NCBI GenBank assembly: GCA_003254925.1
Contig: QANZ01004964.1
Location: 33,173 to 97,172 of the forward strand
Direction: 5' to 3'
From: Chamaecrista fasciculata
Lineage: Eukaryota; Streptophyta; Magnoliopsida; Fabales; Fabaceae
Length of the DNA stretch: 64,000 nt
The position numbers were made by a program, and so were the translations under genes. Below the pieces are notes generated by a model. It searched no databases. It saw only the letters and a list, made by a program, of their open reading frames with translations, and was not told where the DNA came from. Numbering within the stretch: the first letter of the stretch is position 1; every line of letters begins with the position of its first letter. Shown here piece by piece: positions 12,921-24,330 of the stretch.

Positions 12921-13397
12921 GGGTTAAGTATACTTTTTGTTCCCGACTTTCACAAAGTCTTAATTTGGTCCCCTACTTTTTTTGTTGCAATTTTGGTCCC
13001 CTAACTTTGAATTCGAACGTCTCACCGTTGGTCCCAAGGACACTTCCATCCATTATCTATCGTTAGTTCTGATCTGACAGACTGAGTTAACTAATGATGT
13101 GGTAATACAGGTGAAGTGGACTAAAAAAAGAACCATTATTCAACATTTTGAGTCTTTTGTTCGGCTAAGTCTTAGTTGATTCGTTCTAAAAATATTGTAA
13201 TTTATTGCATAATGGTTCTTTTTTAATCCACTTCACTCATATTTGCTATATCATCATCCAACTCAATCTCTCAAATCATCATTAATGGCAAGTAATGGAT
13301 AGAAGTGCACTTGGACCAACAGTGAGACGTTTCCCAAAGTTAGATGACCAAATTGAGACCTTTGCGAATGTTAGGGGAATAAAAATACACTTAACCC
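12921..13397. repeat. MITE in the TOP6A upstream region
   Basis: The ends gggttaagtatac and gtatttttattccc-type sequence (reading inward from 13397) form inverted repeats. Both arms carry ggtccc phrases, and the aatggttcttttttaatcc block near 13210 mirrors ggactaaaaaaagaaccatt near 13118. I found no clean target duplication, so the exact ends are uncertain by a few bases. Non-coding. It separates the divergent-side DNA of TOP6A from the 3' end of the peroxiredoxin gene. Confidence 0.65.
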
Positions 13398-13850
13398 TTG
13401 TTAATAAATTTCCTTCCTGCTCAATATTATTATTTTTTTCAGAAATTGCCAAAAGAAAATTTAGTTTTATATCTATTAGATTTAAAATCAATCAAAATCA
13501 TTCACATGTCTATTTTTATTAACAATTTGGTAAATGAATTCGATAGATAAGAAAATTCCCAATTAACGGTTGACGAACGAACGTAGGCTCGTTCAATTTT
13601 AAAGGGCGATATAATTTCCACTAAATTGTGGATACTGGATAGTTTCGTCATTTCGTATATTCATTGCCCGGCAAATATTCCAAATTGTAGTATGCTCTAA
13701 TATTTCAAGCTTCTTCACCCCTAGTCGTCGTAATCTATATGTACAATGAATGAGATGAGGGATTATTCTACCCAAGACAAGACCCCTATATTTATAAAGC
13801 ACGACAAAGATACATGTACAGCCCAAGAAGGAGATCTCTGGTCTATTTCT

Positions 13851-16169
13851 TCAAGAGCAACAAGCTTTTAAAATATCATCAATGTCTGGGTCATCCCCTG
13901 CTTCTTTGTCCTTGTGAATGTATGAGATGTTACTTTTACCAGGACCTGCAACTATAATTCCTCCTTGTCGCCTGTCACACAGTCAAGTTCATAATATTCA
14001 GAAAAATAAACAGGAAACCTTTGAGTCTTTGACCAACCACAGGAAGAAATGATACTGTTTATAATGACTTAAACAGGAAGAACAAACAACTGATAACATT
14101 CAGATGACTTATACAAAAATTAATTATCACCTCATGAAATTACTACAGAGAAATCCCATCAGAGTTTCAAGCAGCTGGCTTTATGACGAAGCTGTTATCT
14201 AATAACTAAAACTTAATTTTTATTCAGGCAAGATATCAATAGCCAATTCTAACTAACACTTAAAGTGCAGCCAAACTTCCGTCAGTTATTACTGATATTG
14301 GGATGATCATTTATTTATCCACTATAGTCTATAGTCAACAATACAATTCAAAATTTTCCTAATTGAAGTTTTCTTCCAAGGTGGCAATGAAGGCGGGGAA
14401 ACCCCCCTTTCTATTGTATGGAACCCTTATATAATCATCATTATCAGACATTCAGACACCGTGTAACACTGCTTTTGAGGAGATATTTACGTACCAGCCT
14501 CCTCTGGTTCTAGTATCCTTTTCAAATGAAAGCTTCCAATCTTGTCGATAACCTTCCATGTACAACTGTATTATTTTAAGACCGGCCTGCAGTGTTATAG
14601 TTGAGATTAACATGGGACGTTTCCAGTTAAAGAACTTCAATTTACCACAGCCACGGATAGTCTATGCATCTGTTATTTAAAAATGAAAGAATGCTATTGC
14701 ACTTACATTGGGAGTAAATGTGGTTAAAACCCCAGAAACAAATTCAAGGGCCTCGTATGACGAGTGAGTGGGGTCTGCATAAATTTCTAGAACAGAAAAC
14801 AAGATACTGTAATGGTGTTGCAATAAAATGACTACAAACTACTATTTACTAAAATTCTCACGCTACTATCAGGTTAAAAGCAATGTACCTCCTTCAAATT
14901 TTGTTTTCTCTGCAAAGGTTTTGGCCTGTAGAATATATGGTTTCAGCAAACAAAGTCCAGCATAATTGGATGACAGCAGAAGGAAAAGTTTAATTGATGG
15001 TATTGGACTGAGAATTTTATTAAGGAAAGCAGATATTACTTTCAAAGACAAACAAAATACAAAAAAGAACTCCAATCCAAGAACAAAAGCAAACTTTATG
15101 CTTTTTCCATCTGAAAATGGTATCCCATAGAACAAACCAACACACCCGAGATGGAAGTAAGAACACATTTACTACCCATCGTCTGACATACCTGTTCAAT
15201 GCTCCCAGGTCCAATTAATACGAGTGCCACACCAGATGCATCCATTATATCCTGGTGACATAGCAGTTCTATATTGTCAAAGGCTGTTTTGAGTAACATA
15301 GATATTGACATTCTAAGAGATGTAACCACGTAGCAGAAACAATGAAATGGATTTGTCCCAAGTAGTACAAGGTTTCTAGAAGGTTACTACACTTAACTTC
15401 ATCAAATTACAAGAGAAAAGGAGGAAAAAGAAGTCATATGTGCCCGTTCAAATTTTAGGACATTGTTCGCGTCTGTATGAGAAAATTTGCAAGCATTACC
15501 TTCTTGGAGGCAAGATAATCAGCTCTTTTCCGGCAAAGCACACACCTAAACATGTAGCCAACTGAAACTATCACAAAAACTCAAACAAGCTCTACCATGT
15601 CCCTAACTAAACAAATACAACTCAATTTGTCTGTGAAGGGAAATAATTCACCCAAAATGGCGAGCAAATGCGACGACGGCTTTCCTATCTTTCCACAAGT
15701 TAGAAATTGGAATCTCATTTCCTTTCAAATCGAACACTTTCACTGTATCCAGAGAACTCACCGTATCTTCACTTGACTGAACCCCTGGCCACATTTGCAC
15801 AATAAATGAATAGAACGAATAATCTTGACACAGTGACAAATCTTCGGTACAGTATCCAACAATTCGGAAGGATCAAACTACAAATAAAACAACACACGAA
15901 AACAGAAATCTAGACTCTTATTGGCTTAATCAATCAAGAAAAAATTGTAATATAAGCTTGCCTGTAGAACCAGATACTGCGGAGGCAACTGTGACATGAT
16001 ATCGGCTCGGTGAGAGACGAAGTAAATTCTTGGAATGTTGAAGATCATGAAAAAGGTTCAGATTGTGCTTCGGTGATAGGCTGCAGGGTTTATATAGTGA
16101 ACTCCGATTCGTTATTGTATTGTGGTGTACAGAATTTGACAAGAGTGTTGTAGAGAGAGAAGCTGCCAT
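13851..16169 (-). CDS. Peroxiredoxin-like protein, chloroplastic (AhpC/TSA-2 family; At2g37240-like)
   Basis: Eight exons give 258 codons: 15962-16169, 15652-15784, 15500-15545, 15192-15251, 14889-14925, 14707-14786, 14495-14586, 13851-13971. All phases join. Residues 1 to about 60 are Ser/His-rich and suit a plastid transit peptide. The mature part is a thioredoxin fold of the PRXL2/AAED1 type: FDLKGNEIPISNLW, then FARHFGCVLCRKRADYL with the redox pair Cys115-x-x-Cys118, ALVLIGPGSIEQ, and MEGYRQDWKLSF. The C-terminus ends LKACCS. The likely role is thiol-based redox chemistry in the plastid, but the exact substrate is unknown. The first intron starts with GC (acag|gcaagc) and ends in ccag; only this choice keeps the frame. 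It is head-to-head with the adenylate kinase gene. Confidence 0.92.
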
Positions 16170-16358
16170 GGCTGAAGGAAGCCAAGAAGAACCACGGATT
16201 TTGAACTTCTCTTTTCGTTTCTTCGCTGCTTATTTTCTTCTAGAAAATTGCTAATGGTCTGTGAAATGTGAATGTTGTGGATGCAAAAAGTCAGTGGGCC
16301 CATGTCATACGTGGCCCATTTTCTAACATTGAAGTTTGTCAACTTGGTTAATTGTTTT

Positions 16359-16826
16359 GGGTAAATTACACTTTGGTACCTTGTAATTTGACCTCATTTC
16401 ATTATGGTACTCCGTGGTTTAAAACGTGATACTTTAGTACCCTGAGGTCTCCACCGTTACTCTTTTGGTACCCTGAATAATTTTTTCGTTAGTTTTGAAC
16501 GAAATTTGGCACATGACCTACACATGGGTTCACTAAAATTCAATTTTGTCCCAACAAAGATCAAACGGCATCCAACGTTGAAATCATTCAAAACTTTCAA
16601 AAAGCATACGTATGATCTTTATTGTTGTTGCAACATGTTGAATAAAATTGAGTTTTAGCGAGCCTATGTGCTGGTCACGTGTCAAATTTCGTCCAAAACT
16701 AACAGAAAAATTGTTCACCAAAAAGGTAACGATGGAGACCTCAGGGTATCAAAGTGTTATGTTTTAAACTATGGAGTATCAAAATAGAATGAAGTCAAAC
16801 TATAAGGTACCAAAGTATAATTTACC
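16359..16826. mobile_element. MULE-type MITE, GGTACC family, copy 2
   Basis: The left end gggtaaattacactttgg faces the right end ccaaagtataatttacc. Inner arms match over more than 100 bp (gagtttta / taaaactc, gacctcagggta / taccctgaggtc). It belongs to the same family as 3051-3388 and 46464-46973. No clear target duplication remains. It lies in the shared upstream region of the divergent peroxiredoxin and adenylate kinase genes, about 190 bp from the former. Confidence 0.7.
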
Positions 16827-17378
16827 TTTTTTTATCAACCCTGATTAACATAAATGGATATATTAATCACTAAGCTAAAAGAGATATTTTAGCTTTTCGG
16901 ACAACTTTACTCTAGCGTGTTTCACATTTTGGAAAGGCCAAACTTTATAAATTACTTGGACATAGTGATCACTAATGTATTATTTTGTTAATATCTGTTT
17001 GTATTTACTGATTTTACTTGTTGAAATTAAACAGAGAGTATTTGGTTTCATCCAGGAATAGTCAGTAAACAGAAAATTTAAAACGCTAAATGGATGCATC
17101 CTACTTATAGTTAGTGTTATAATAGGTTAAGCGGTTTAGTCTATTGAGTTGGTTTTATTTTTACAACTTTAACTGAAAAGAGAAAAAAAATCTTCAAGTA
17201 AAATATATTTGTTTTTAAATATAGTTTATTCCTTAACGAAAGGCAAAATTATAATTAGGTCTAACGAAACGACGAAGAATTATAAAGAACGAACCAGATC
17301 GCTCGATTCAGTTCCATCTTCTTCTCCAATTTCGATCGGCGTAACTCGAATTTTCTAGCCGTCGCTCCTGTAATTCCA

Positions 17379-20296
17379 ATGGCGGCCATAACCCGCCTTG
17401 TGAAACCCAGATCCTCCATCTTCTACGCAGCAAGAAGATGCTTGTTTTCTACTGCTTCTTCATCTGATGCCAAAGCTCACGCGCCACCGTACAATACCAC
17501 TTCTATCAATCTGAAAACCCAGCTTTCACGTAATGATCCCAAGGTTAGAAACGTCCAGTGGGTCTTTTTGGGTTGCCCAGGCGTCGGAAAAGGTACCTAC
17601 GCTGGTCGCCTCTCTACTCTCCTTGGCGTCCCACACATCGCCACCGGTGATCTTGTTCGCGAAGAGCTCGCGTCATCTGGCTCCCTTTCTGCTCAGGTTT
17701 CATCTTCTTTTATCTGTCAAATTTACCTGTGTTTTTTTTCTGTGTTGTCGACTTTGAATTGGTCTCGAAGGCTATGAATTGTGAAAGCATTGATGTTGTT
17801 TAGTATGCCCAGAACGGCCAATCAAATAGTTAAAGTTGCAATGTGAAATCCCAACATGCGGATGCCTCTTCATAGGTGTAAATTTTAAAGAGCCGTTGTG
17901 CTTAAATTATGGCAATTTTGTAAGACAGTCGTGTAAAGCCATCCTTGTCCGCAGTTTCTATTTCAGTCAAGATTTAGACCCCGCGCATAGCTAACACTAA
18001 CTTAATATTTTATGCTTGGTAGCATTGTTTTGTTTAACGTTCTTTCAATTCCAGTTGCTGGATTTTCTGTTTTGATCAGAACCTGCAAAAATAAACGTGG
18101 AAGGAGTCTGGAGAAGTTTAATAAATAATTTTATCCTAATCACGTTACCTTGTGTGGTAATGTCCAAGTCTTCGTATACTCGCTCATTCCTTATATCGAG
18201 TAAGGTAGTCTTTTGTCATTTTGCAAACTTCCTTTTGGACTCGGGTGTCCTAAATACTCATTATGTAACTTTGAAGTCCTGTACAAAGGTAGGCCCAAGT
18301 CCGTTCTTTGTGCACGTCCAGAATCCCAGGTACAAGGGTATCTTATCTGATCGTGCAGGAAAACTTGAAAGTCTGAAATTTTCAACTTTATGAAATCTCT
18401 GATGAGACTTTGTAGATGCCATACACACACACACACACACACACACATATATTTATCCATTAATTCATTACGTGACTGCAATCTCATTTCACAATTTTTA
18501 AATTATATACGACTAACAGTTTATGTCTTGTCTTTGTCTGCCATTAGTTATCAAGTTCTGTTACATTGTCCCTGAATCCTTATTTTGGAAATCTTTTCTG
18601 TCCTTCAAATTGCTAATGCAACTTATTTACTGGATCTTTAGAGAAGTCCGAATCCTTCAAGCGTCAAGGTTTCTAGTGTTCCTTAAGGGTTAGAAGACTG
18701 AACTCAGTATAGTTTTCATTGAATTAACCTAGTGTAACTATTGATTCCTTCTCATGTCTATTCTTTGCCACATGTTAAACTATACAGTATAAGTTAGTTG
18801 AAGGTCTAGTGTTGGTTGTTTTGATTGTTTGATCTCTTATGATCATTTTAGTGAAAATTCTTTAATTTTGTTAATGCATGGTTCTTATTTTTCAACATAT
18901 CATATACTGTGATGCAACCCTGGTTTGTTGACCGGAAACATGAATTTATATGGTAAGTGTGAAAGTAAGGTTTTTATCCCTAGAAAATGCGAATGTAGTA
19001 AGTTAACAACTTAGCATGGATTTGAGGATTAATTTTATGTCCATTCTCCTCTCTTTCATTCTTACATTTATTTCTTTCTTTTACAGCTGTCAGAAATTGT
19101 AAATCAAGGTAAATTGGTCTCAGATGAAATTATAATTAGTTTATTGTCAAAAAGACTGGCTGCTGGGGAAGCTAAAGGTGAAGCAGGATTTATTCTTGAT
19201 GGCTTTCCTCGAACAATTAGGCAAGCAGTGAGTATCTTCACTTTTGTAAAGTGAAAATAATTTAATTTCATTACAGGTATTTCCCCCTTTATTTTCCTTG
19301 AAAATTGTTTTATATGAATACAGGTGAACCTATAGTTGCTTAAGGGTGATTCTTGATTCTCAAATTTTATGAAGAAATTCCATCTAATCCACTTTTTACG
19401 TCAGCATTTTTTTTCAAAATACTCTTCTATTACTATAAACCAACATTTTTTAGACTTTTCCATCCCTCGGAATAAGTATACTAAGTTTATTTTTTATGTG
19501 TTTCCGATATATCTTATCCTGTGTTGTCTCCAGAGATTCACTTATCAAACAAGTAACTTTACTGTCTCTGTCCACCCCAACCCCTTTGTGATCAGAGTTG
19601 TAGAGGCTAGATATTATTTATCCTATTCATTATCACAGTTTTTTTCCCATGTGATTTGAATCTGAATTGTCTTTTTTGTGTGCTTAGGAAATATTGGAAG
19701 GGGTAACCGACATTGACTTGGTAATCAATCTGAAGCTCCGAGAAGACGTACTTCTTGAGAAATGCCTTGGTAGGAGAATTTGCAGTCAGTGTGGGGGAAA
19801 TTTTAATGTGGCCTCCATTGACATCAAGGGTGAGAATGGGAGTCCTGGAATTATAATGGCTCCACTTCTTCCCCCTGCCCATTGTATGTCGAAGCTCATT
19901 ACTCGTTCTGATGATACTGAATTGGTAGTGAAAGAACGGCTTCGTATATACCATGAAAAGGTACCTCTCAATTATTTGAATAATTTTTTAAGTGGAGTTC
20001 CAGTTAATGAATTGGCTACAAGAATTCCCCCTTTCTGTTAAGTTTTATTTGTGCTATCTACTTATCTTTTTATATCCTGTTGCTTCCAAACACATATTGT
20101 GAATATGATATTCTTAACTGATTTTTTTCATTTGTTTTTATCTCAATGGTAGAGTCAACCTGTGGAAGAGTTTTACCGCAGTCGAGGAAAGCTGTTGGAG
20201 TTTGATCTGCCAGGAGGGATCCCTGAATCTTGGCCAAAGTTGCTTCATGCCCTTAATCTTGATGATTATGAGGATAAGCGGTCAGCTGCTGCATAA
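17379..20296 (+). CDS. ADK: Adenylate kinase, organellar (At2g37250-like)
   Basis: Four exons, all in phase 0: 17379-17696, 19087-19227, 19688-19960, 20153-20296. Together they encode 291 residues. The first ~55 residues are basic and Ser-rich ([20 protein letters not shown]), a plastid or mitochondrial targeting peptide. The P-loop GCPGVGKGT is at 65-73, followed by the AMP-binding [12 protein letters not shown] and LDGFPRT. The LID carries Cys-x-x-Cys ([11 protein letters not shown]) and the C-terminal part has LITRSDDTE. It interconverts ATP + AMP and 2 ADP. This is the long form with a full LID domain. The first intron (1.4 kb) contains a CA microsatellite. It is divergent from the peroxiredoxin gene, the same pair and order as At2g37240-At2g37250. 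Confidence 0.95.
18423..18454. repeat. (CA)n/(TA)n microsatellite in ADK intron 1
   Basis: About 13 uninterrupted CA units followed by a short TA stretch. Confidence 0.9.
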
Positions 20297-20916
20297 GATA
20301 CAATGATATGTACTATAAAAGTGAGCATTTTATTCTTTGCATGCTTCTGTTGCATGCTTGTCAATTTTGCAGGAAAGAGAACGGAAGAAGAATTCTCTGG
20401 TAGTATTAATAAATTGTATAAGTGTCTTAAACTTGTAATTCTATAAAGTTTAGCCCTGCTTAGGCTTTGCATTATTATTGTTATTATTTATTTGGTTGCA
20501 TATAATGGGATGGTGTATATTTATGTGATGGGGAGTGTGAGCTGGAGACAGCACTGTGACTGCTGCACAGGTAGTTGGTTAGGAATAAGAATTCAATACA
20601 AGTGGTACATCATTACTGTATGTTGTAATGTTAATATGAATGAACGAATCTTTCTTGCTCCATCAATTGCTCAAGACATAGGAAGGCAATGCCCAGAATA
20701 AACTGAACCTATATTATGATCTCTCATCTTAACTTGATTATGCTTAATTGATTTCACAATACTGATCAATGACTTTCTTTAACCACGCATGGTGCCTTGA
20801 AGTTTCATCTTCTTATTGGTTCGAGAAGTACAATCTGAGAGTTAAGTCTGTTGTTGATGGCAGTTTGGATCTCACATCTTAATATTTTCCTGACGAGGGT
20901 ATAATGTTGTTTCTTC
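20297..20916 (+). other. ADK 3' region
   Basis: Probable 3' untranslated region, then spacer. No supported gene is present. The frame at about 20492-20701 has no protein-like features. Confidence 0.4.
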
Positions 20917-21081
20917 CAGATCAGTTGGTAGACGTTATTGTTTTTGAACTGATCTGCCATGATTGACAAAGCAGCTCTACTGCTGGATGAGATGTGCCAG
21001 CTTTTGCTGTCTGTTGTGGCTGGCCTAATTGTTTGGCTCGAGTATTGCGAGCCAGTAAGTTACCAGCTCCTTGGCCACTAA
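20917..21081 (+). other. Hairpin-rich segment with a 40-codon frame
   Basis: A perfect 10-bp inverted repeat cagatcagtt/aactgatctg (20917-20926 and 20947-20956) is followed by a second hairpin centred on ggctcg-agtattg-cgagcc (about 21038-21056) with weaker outer pairing. A frame from ATG 20959 to TAA 21079 would give a 40-residue peptide with a hydrophobic middle (LLLSVVAGLIVWLEY). This could be a structured part of the ADK 3' transcript, a small non-coding RNA, a small membrane peptide, or chance. I cannot decide. Confidence 0.25.
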
Positions 21082-21111
21082 AGTTTTCATGGTGTTATGG
21101 AGAATGATTTA

Positions 21112-21452
21112 GAGAAAATTTGCTCTTTGGTGTTTGAACTTACCTTGAATCAACTAATTAGTTATTGAATAATTGAAATATATGATTTGGTCCTTGAAAT
21201 ATTTCAATTGTCAACTATTTGGTCTTTAAATTTAAATTGATTCTATACTTTTTGGTCATTGATTTTTTATAAAAGTAATACTTTTTGATCTTTGAACTTG
21301 TATTGAATTTTTATTTTTTGTTCTTGAATTTGACTCAAAGACTAAATCGTTGACAATTGAAATAATTGAGGAACTGAGTTATATATTTTGATTATTTAAA
21401 GATTAGTTAATTAACTTTGTATAAATTTATAGGGCAAAAAATAGATTTTCTC
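21112..21452. mobile_element. MULE-type MITE, GAGAAAA family, copy 1
   Basis: Ends gagaaaatttgctctttgg and, inverted, gagaaaatctattttttgcc. The direct repeats aatgattta at 21103-21111 and 21453-21461 form a perfect 9-bp target duplication. The arms carry tttggtccttgaa phrases. It is non-coding, and the same terminal type occurs at 28732-28984 and 42691-43010. Confidence 0.78.
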
Positions 21453-21461
21453 AATGATTTA

Positions 21462-22597
21462 TGTCCGACATTTCTTTTTCCCTCAAGGTCCACCTTTGAT
21501 CCACTCTTTACCCTTTTGTTCCGCATTTTCCTTTAATTCTGTGTGGTTTTCTTTCTTTATCATGTGAAGCACTAATTATAAAGGATTAAATGTATAAAAT
21601 CTTTGTGAATTTTAGTTATTGTCTAACTTTAAAAAGGCCAAATATTTTTTGAATTTTTAATTGTGTAGATTTTTTTGTTAAGATTTTTATTAAAAAATCT
21701 AATTTGTTTATAATTATATGATTTTTATTATATTTTATATTTATTTAAAACTAGATTGAACTATTATTGTAATTAATAGTAACTAAAAAATAATTTTTTA
21801 TTTTTGAAATGAATAATTTAACAAAAAAGTTATTTCTATACAATAAAATAAAAATTAGAGTGTTATCAACTTTTAAAGTTTAAGGAGATTTTTTTTACAT
21901 AATTAATGAACTTAATAAGATTTTGTATATTTGAGTCTTTTTATCTTTTTTTAACTTTTTATTTTAAAAAAATCAAGTTAAATTTTATTATTATTATACG
22001 TGATATTGTTGAATTTAACAACTAAAAAAAGGAAGTATTATTCTTTGGATAATGCTAACGAGTGTCCTAAGGGCACTCGTTAAGGTGCATTTATTGCATC
22101 CTCAGAATTTTTTTTTTCAAAATTATTGTTTCATTAAAATTCTAAGGTAAATTTCTTTTTTCAAAGTGAAATTTCTATTTTCAGAATACAATAAATGCAT
22201 TACCCTTATTCTTTTTCTTATGAGATTCTTTTTGGTTAATTAAACATTATTTATAGTATCCATATGTTAACATCAATGCTTATTTTTTTTTCGTTAACTC
22301 ATACACATCTTGAATAATAATAGAACAACTAACTCAAAAATTTAAAGTTGTTAAATTAAGAATTAAACTCTTAACAAGTAGACAAATTCTTATTATTTAT
22401 TTACCCTTGATTTCTTTCTTATAAGAATTTATTAAATAGAAAGTTTTACATAAACTAAGTTTTTGAAAAGAGGTTTGTCACCTTTTATAATTTTTAAAGA
22501 ATTTTTTAAGAAAAAAAAAATCAGGAGACAATCTTGTCCATTCCCACGGTAAAACGCTGTCGTCACGTAGCATTCTTTCAGCAAACTCATTTTAAAA
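21462..22597. other. AT-rich spacer with one palindromic repeat
   Basis: Mostly AT-rich. A palindrome around 22058-22082 (acgagtgtcc / gggcactcgt) followed by related inverted segments to about 22210 (aatgcat...) looks like an old MITE. No gene was recognised. Confidence 0.4.
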
Positions 22598-23685
22598 AGT
22601 GAGCTAAGCGAGGCTTTAGTGAACAAGGATAGGGGATACCATTGTCATTTCCCGGCCCTTGGATTCCTACGTGGCGACACGTGTTCCGTTCCAGATCTCC
22701 AAGATCTTGTCAAATGCCATTTTCAACCTTGAGCTCGTTTTTAGATTTTGTCCACGTCAACAACAGCCTGGAAATATCCCATTCCTACGTGGCACTTCTC
22801 CGCCTTCCACTTCGTCCACGTCATCAACTCGGGTCTATCTCTTCTCTAACCAAACGTCGGCGTCATCATCTCATTTCTCATCGATCCTCGGGTCTGTGTC
22901 TCAGATTGGGCAAAGCTAGCTGAACACTGGGCCTGATTGGTTTAAGAAAATGTTTCCTGTTTTCATTTTCTGTTTCCATTTCTGGAATTCTATTTTCATT
23001 TCAAAATTTTCAGTATTTAAGAAATATGTTTGTTTTATAAAGTTAAAAAATCGTTTTCATTCATATTTAAATTATGTTAACTTGAATAACGCTAATTTTT
23101 ATATGTTTTTAAGTTTGATTATAGCTAAATGATGATATTAANAGTGAGCTAAGCGAGGCTTTAGTGAACAAGGATAGGGGATACCATTGTCATTTCCCAG
23201 CCCTTGGATTCCTAGGTGGCGACACGTGTTCCGTTCCAGATCTCCAAGATCTTGTCAAATGCCATTTTCAACCTTGAGCTCGTTTTAGATTTTGTCCACG
23301 TCAACAACAGCCTGGAAATATCCCATTCCTACGTGGCACTGCTCCGCCTTCCACTTCGTCCACGTCATCAACTCGGGTCTATCTCTTCTCTAACCAAACG
23401 TCGGCGTCATCATCTCATTTCTCATCGATCCTCGGGTCTGTGTCTCAGATTGGGCAAAGCTAGCTGAACACTGGGCCTGATTGGTTTAAGAAAATGTTTC
23501 CTGTTTTCATTTTCTGTTTCCATTTCTGGAATTCTATTTTCATTTCAAAATTTTCAATATTTAAGAAATATGTTTGTTTTATAAAGTTAAAAAATCGTTT
23601 TCATTCATATTTAAATTATGTTAACTTGAATAACGCTAATTTTTATATGTTTTTAAGTTTGATTATAGCTAAATGATGATATTAA
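22598..23685. repeat. Near-identical 543-bp tandem copies split by one N (assembly join)
   Basis: 22598-23141 and 23143-23685 are the same sequence with about five differences: cccggccc/cccagccc, cctacgtgg/cctaggtgg, a T-run length change, gcacttctcc/gcactgctcc and ttcagtatt/ttcaatatt. The single N at 23142 lies exactly between them. This fits two overlapping contig ends or two haplotypes not merged, rather than a biological duplication. Confidence 0.85.
22666..22826 (+). promoter_or_regulatory. Cluster of ACGT boxes upstream of the PRR7-type gene
   Basis: Within about 160 bp there are five ACGT cores: ctacgtggc near 22667, a full G-box CACGTG at 22678-22683, ccacgtca near 22753, ctacgtggc near 22786 and ccacgtca near 22816. 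Such boxes bind bZIP and bHLH factors of light and clock signalling in plants. The second assembly copy (23206-23371) keeps four of the five; cctacgtgg reads cctaggtgg there. The cluster lies about 1 kb upstream of the PRR ATG, and the clean CT-rich stretch after it could be the transcribed leader. Function is inferred. Confidence 0.45.
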
Positions 23686-23902
23686 CATGATTAAATAGTT
23701 TACTTTTGTGTAATGTTGCAAAATATCATAAGTTTGTTTTTGGAAATACTGGAAACGTCTTTTTGACGTTTCCTGTTTTCAGCCTGTTTCAGAAAATGTT
23801 TCCAGAAAACATTTCCAAAAAAACTGTACAAAACACGTTTTCAGTCATATTTCCTGTTTTCAGTGAAAATGGAAACAGGAAACAGGGCAACCAATCAGAC
23901 CC
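23473..23902. mobile_element. MITE with GGGCCTGATTGGTT ends
   Basis: It starts gggcctgattggtt and ends aaccaatcagaccc, inverted repeats of 13/14. Inner parts repeat tttcctgttttc and its complement. I could not see a convincing target duplication, so the superfamily is left open. The first assembly copy (from 22929) is cut at the N. It lies between the ACGT cluster and the PRR coding start. Confidence 0.65.
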
Positions 23903-24330
23903 TAAATTTTTTTCTTTTTTGGATCAATTTTAGTTTGCCAAATATGATTCATGGAAGATAACAACTATTATCATGTAATAGTATAATACTGACGTTTCAT
24001 TATGATTTTCCGTCTGTTCGAGCTAGTAATGGCGATTTCTGAAGATTCTGAGGTGCTAACTAATCCTTCTCCTAGTTTTCTTTTTTCCTTAGTTTTGGGA
24101 TTTAGAACAAAAAAATTCGTTGCATACCGTAGTTAATTTTTGGATGCTCGTGTTACTGGGATGATTAATTTTGGTATTGAAAATATATTATAGCTTTTGG
24201 ATTATTAATTTTGGTATTTTCACAATTCACCTGACGAAGAAACTATTTTGATTTAGATTTAGGATATTGAGGAAGGATTATTTCCATTCTAAACTTGGAG
24301 ATTTCCTGATACCAGCGTTTCCTTATCCAA

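Noticed and set aside
22642..23467. Several frames of 80-93 codons, seen twice
   Set aside because: They fall in the duplicated PRR upstream sequence. Different frames overlap, and the repetition is due to the assembly copy.
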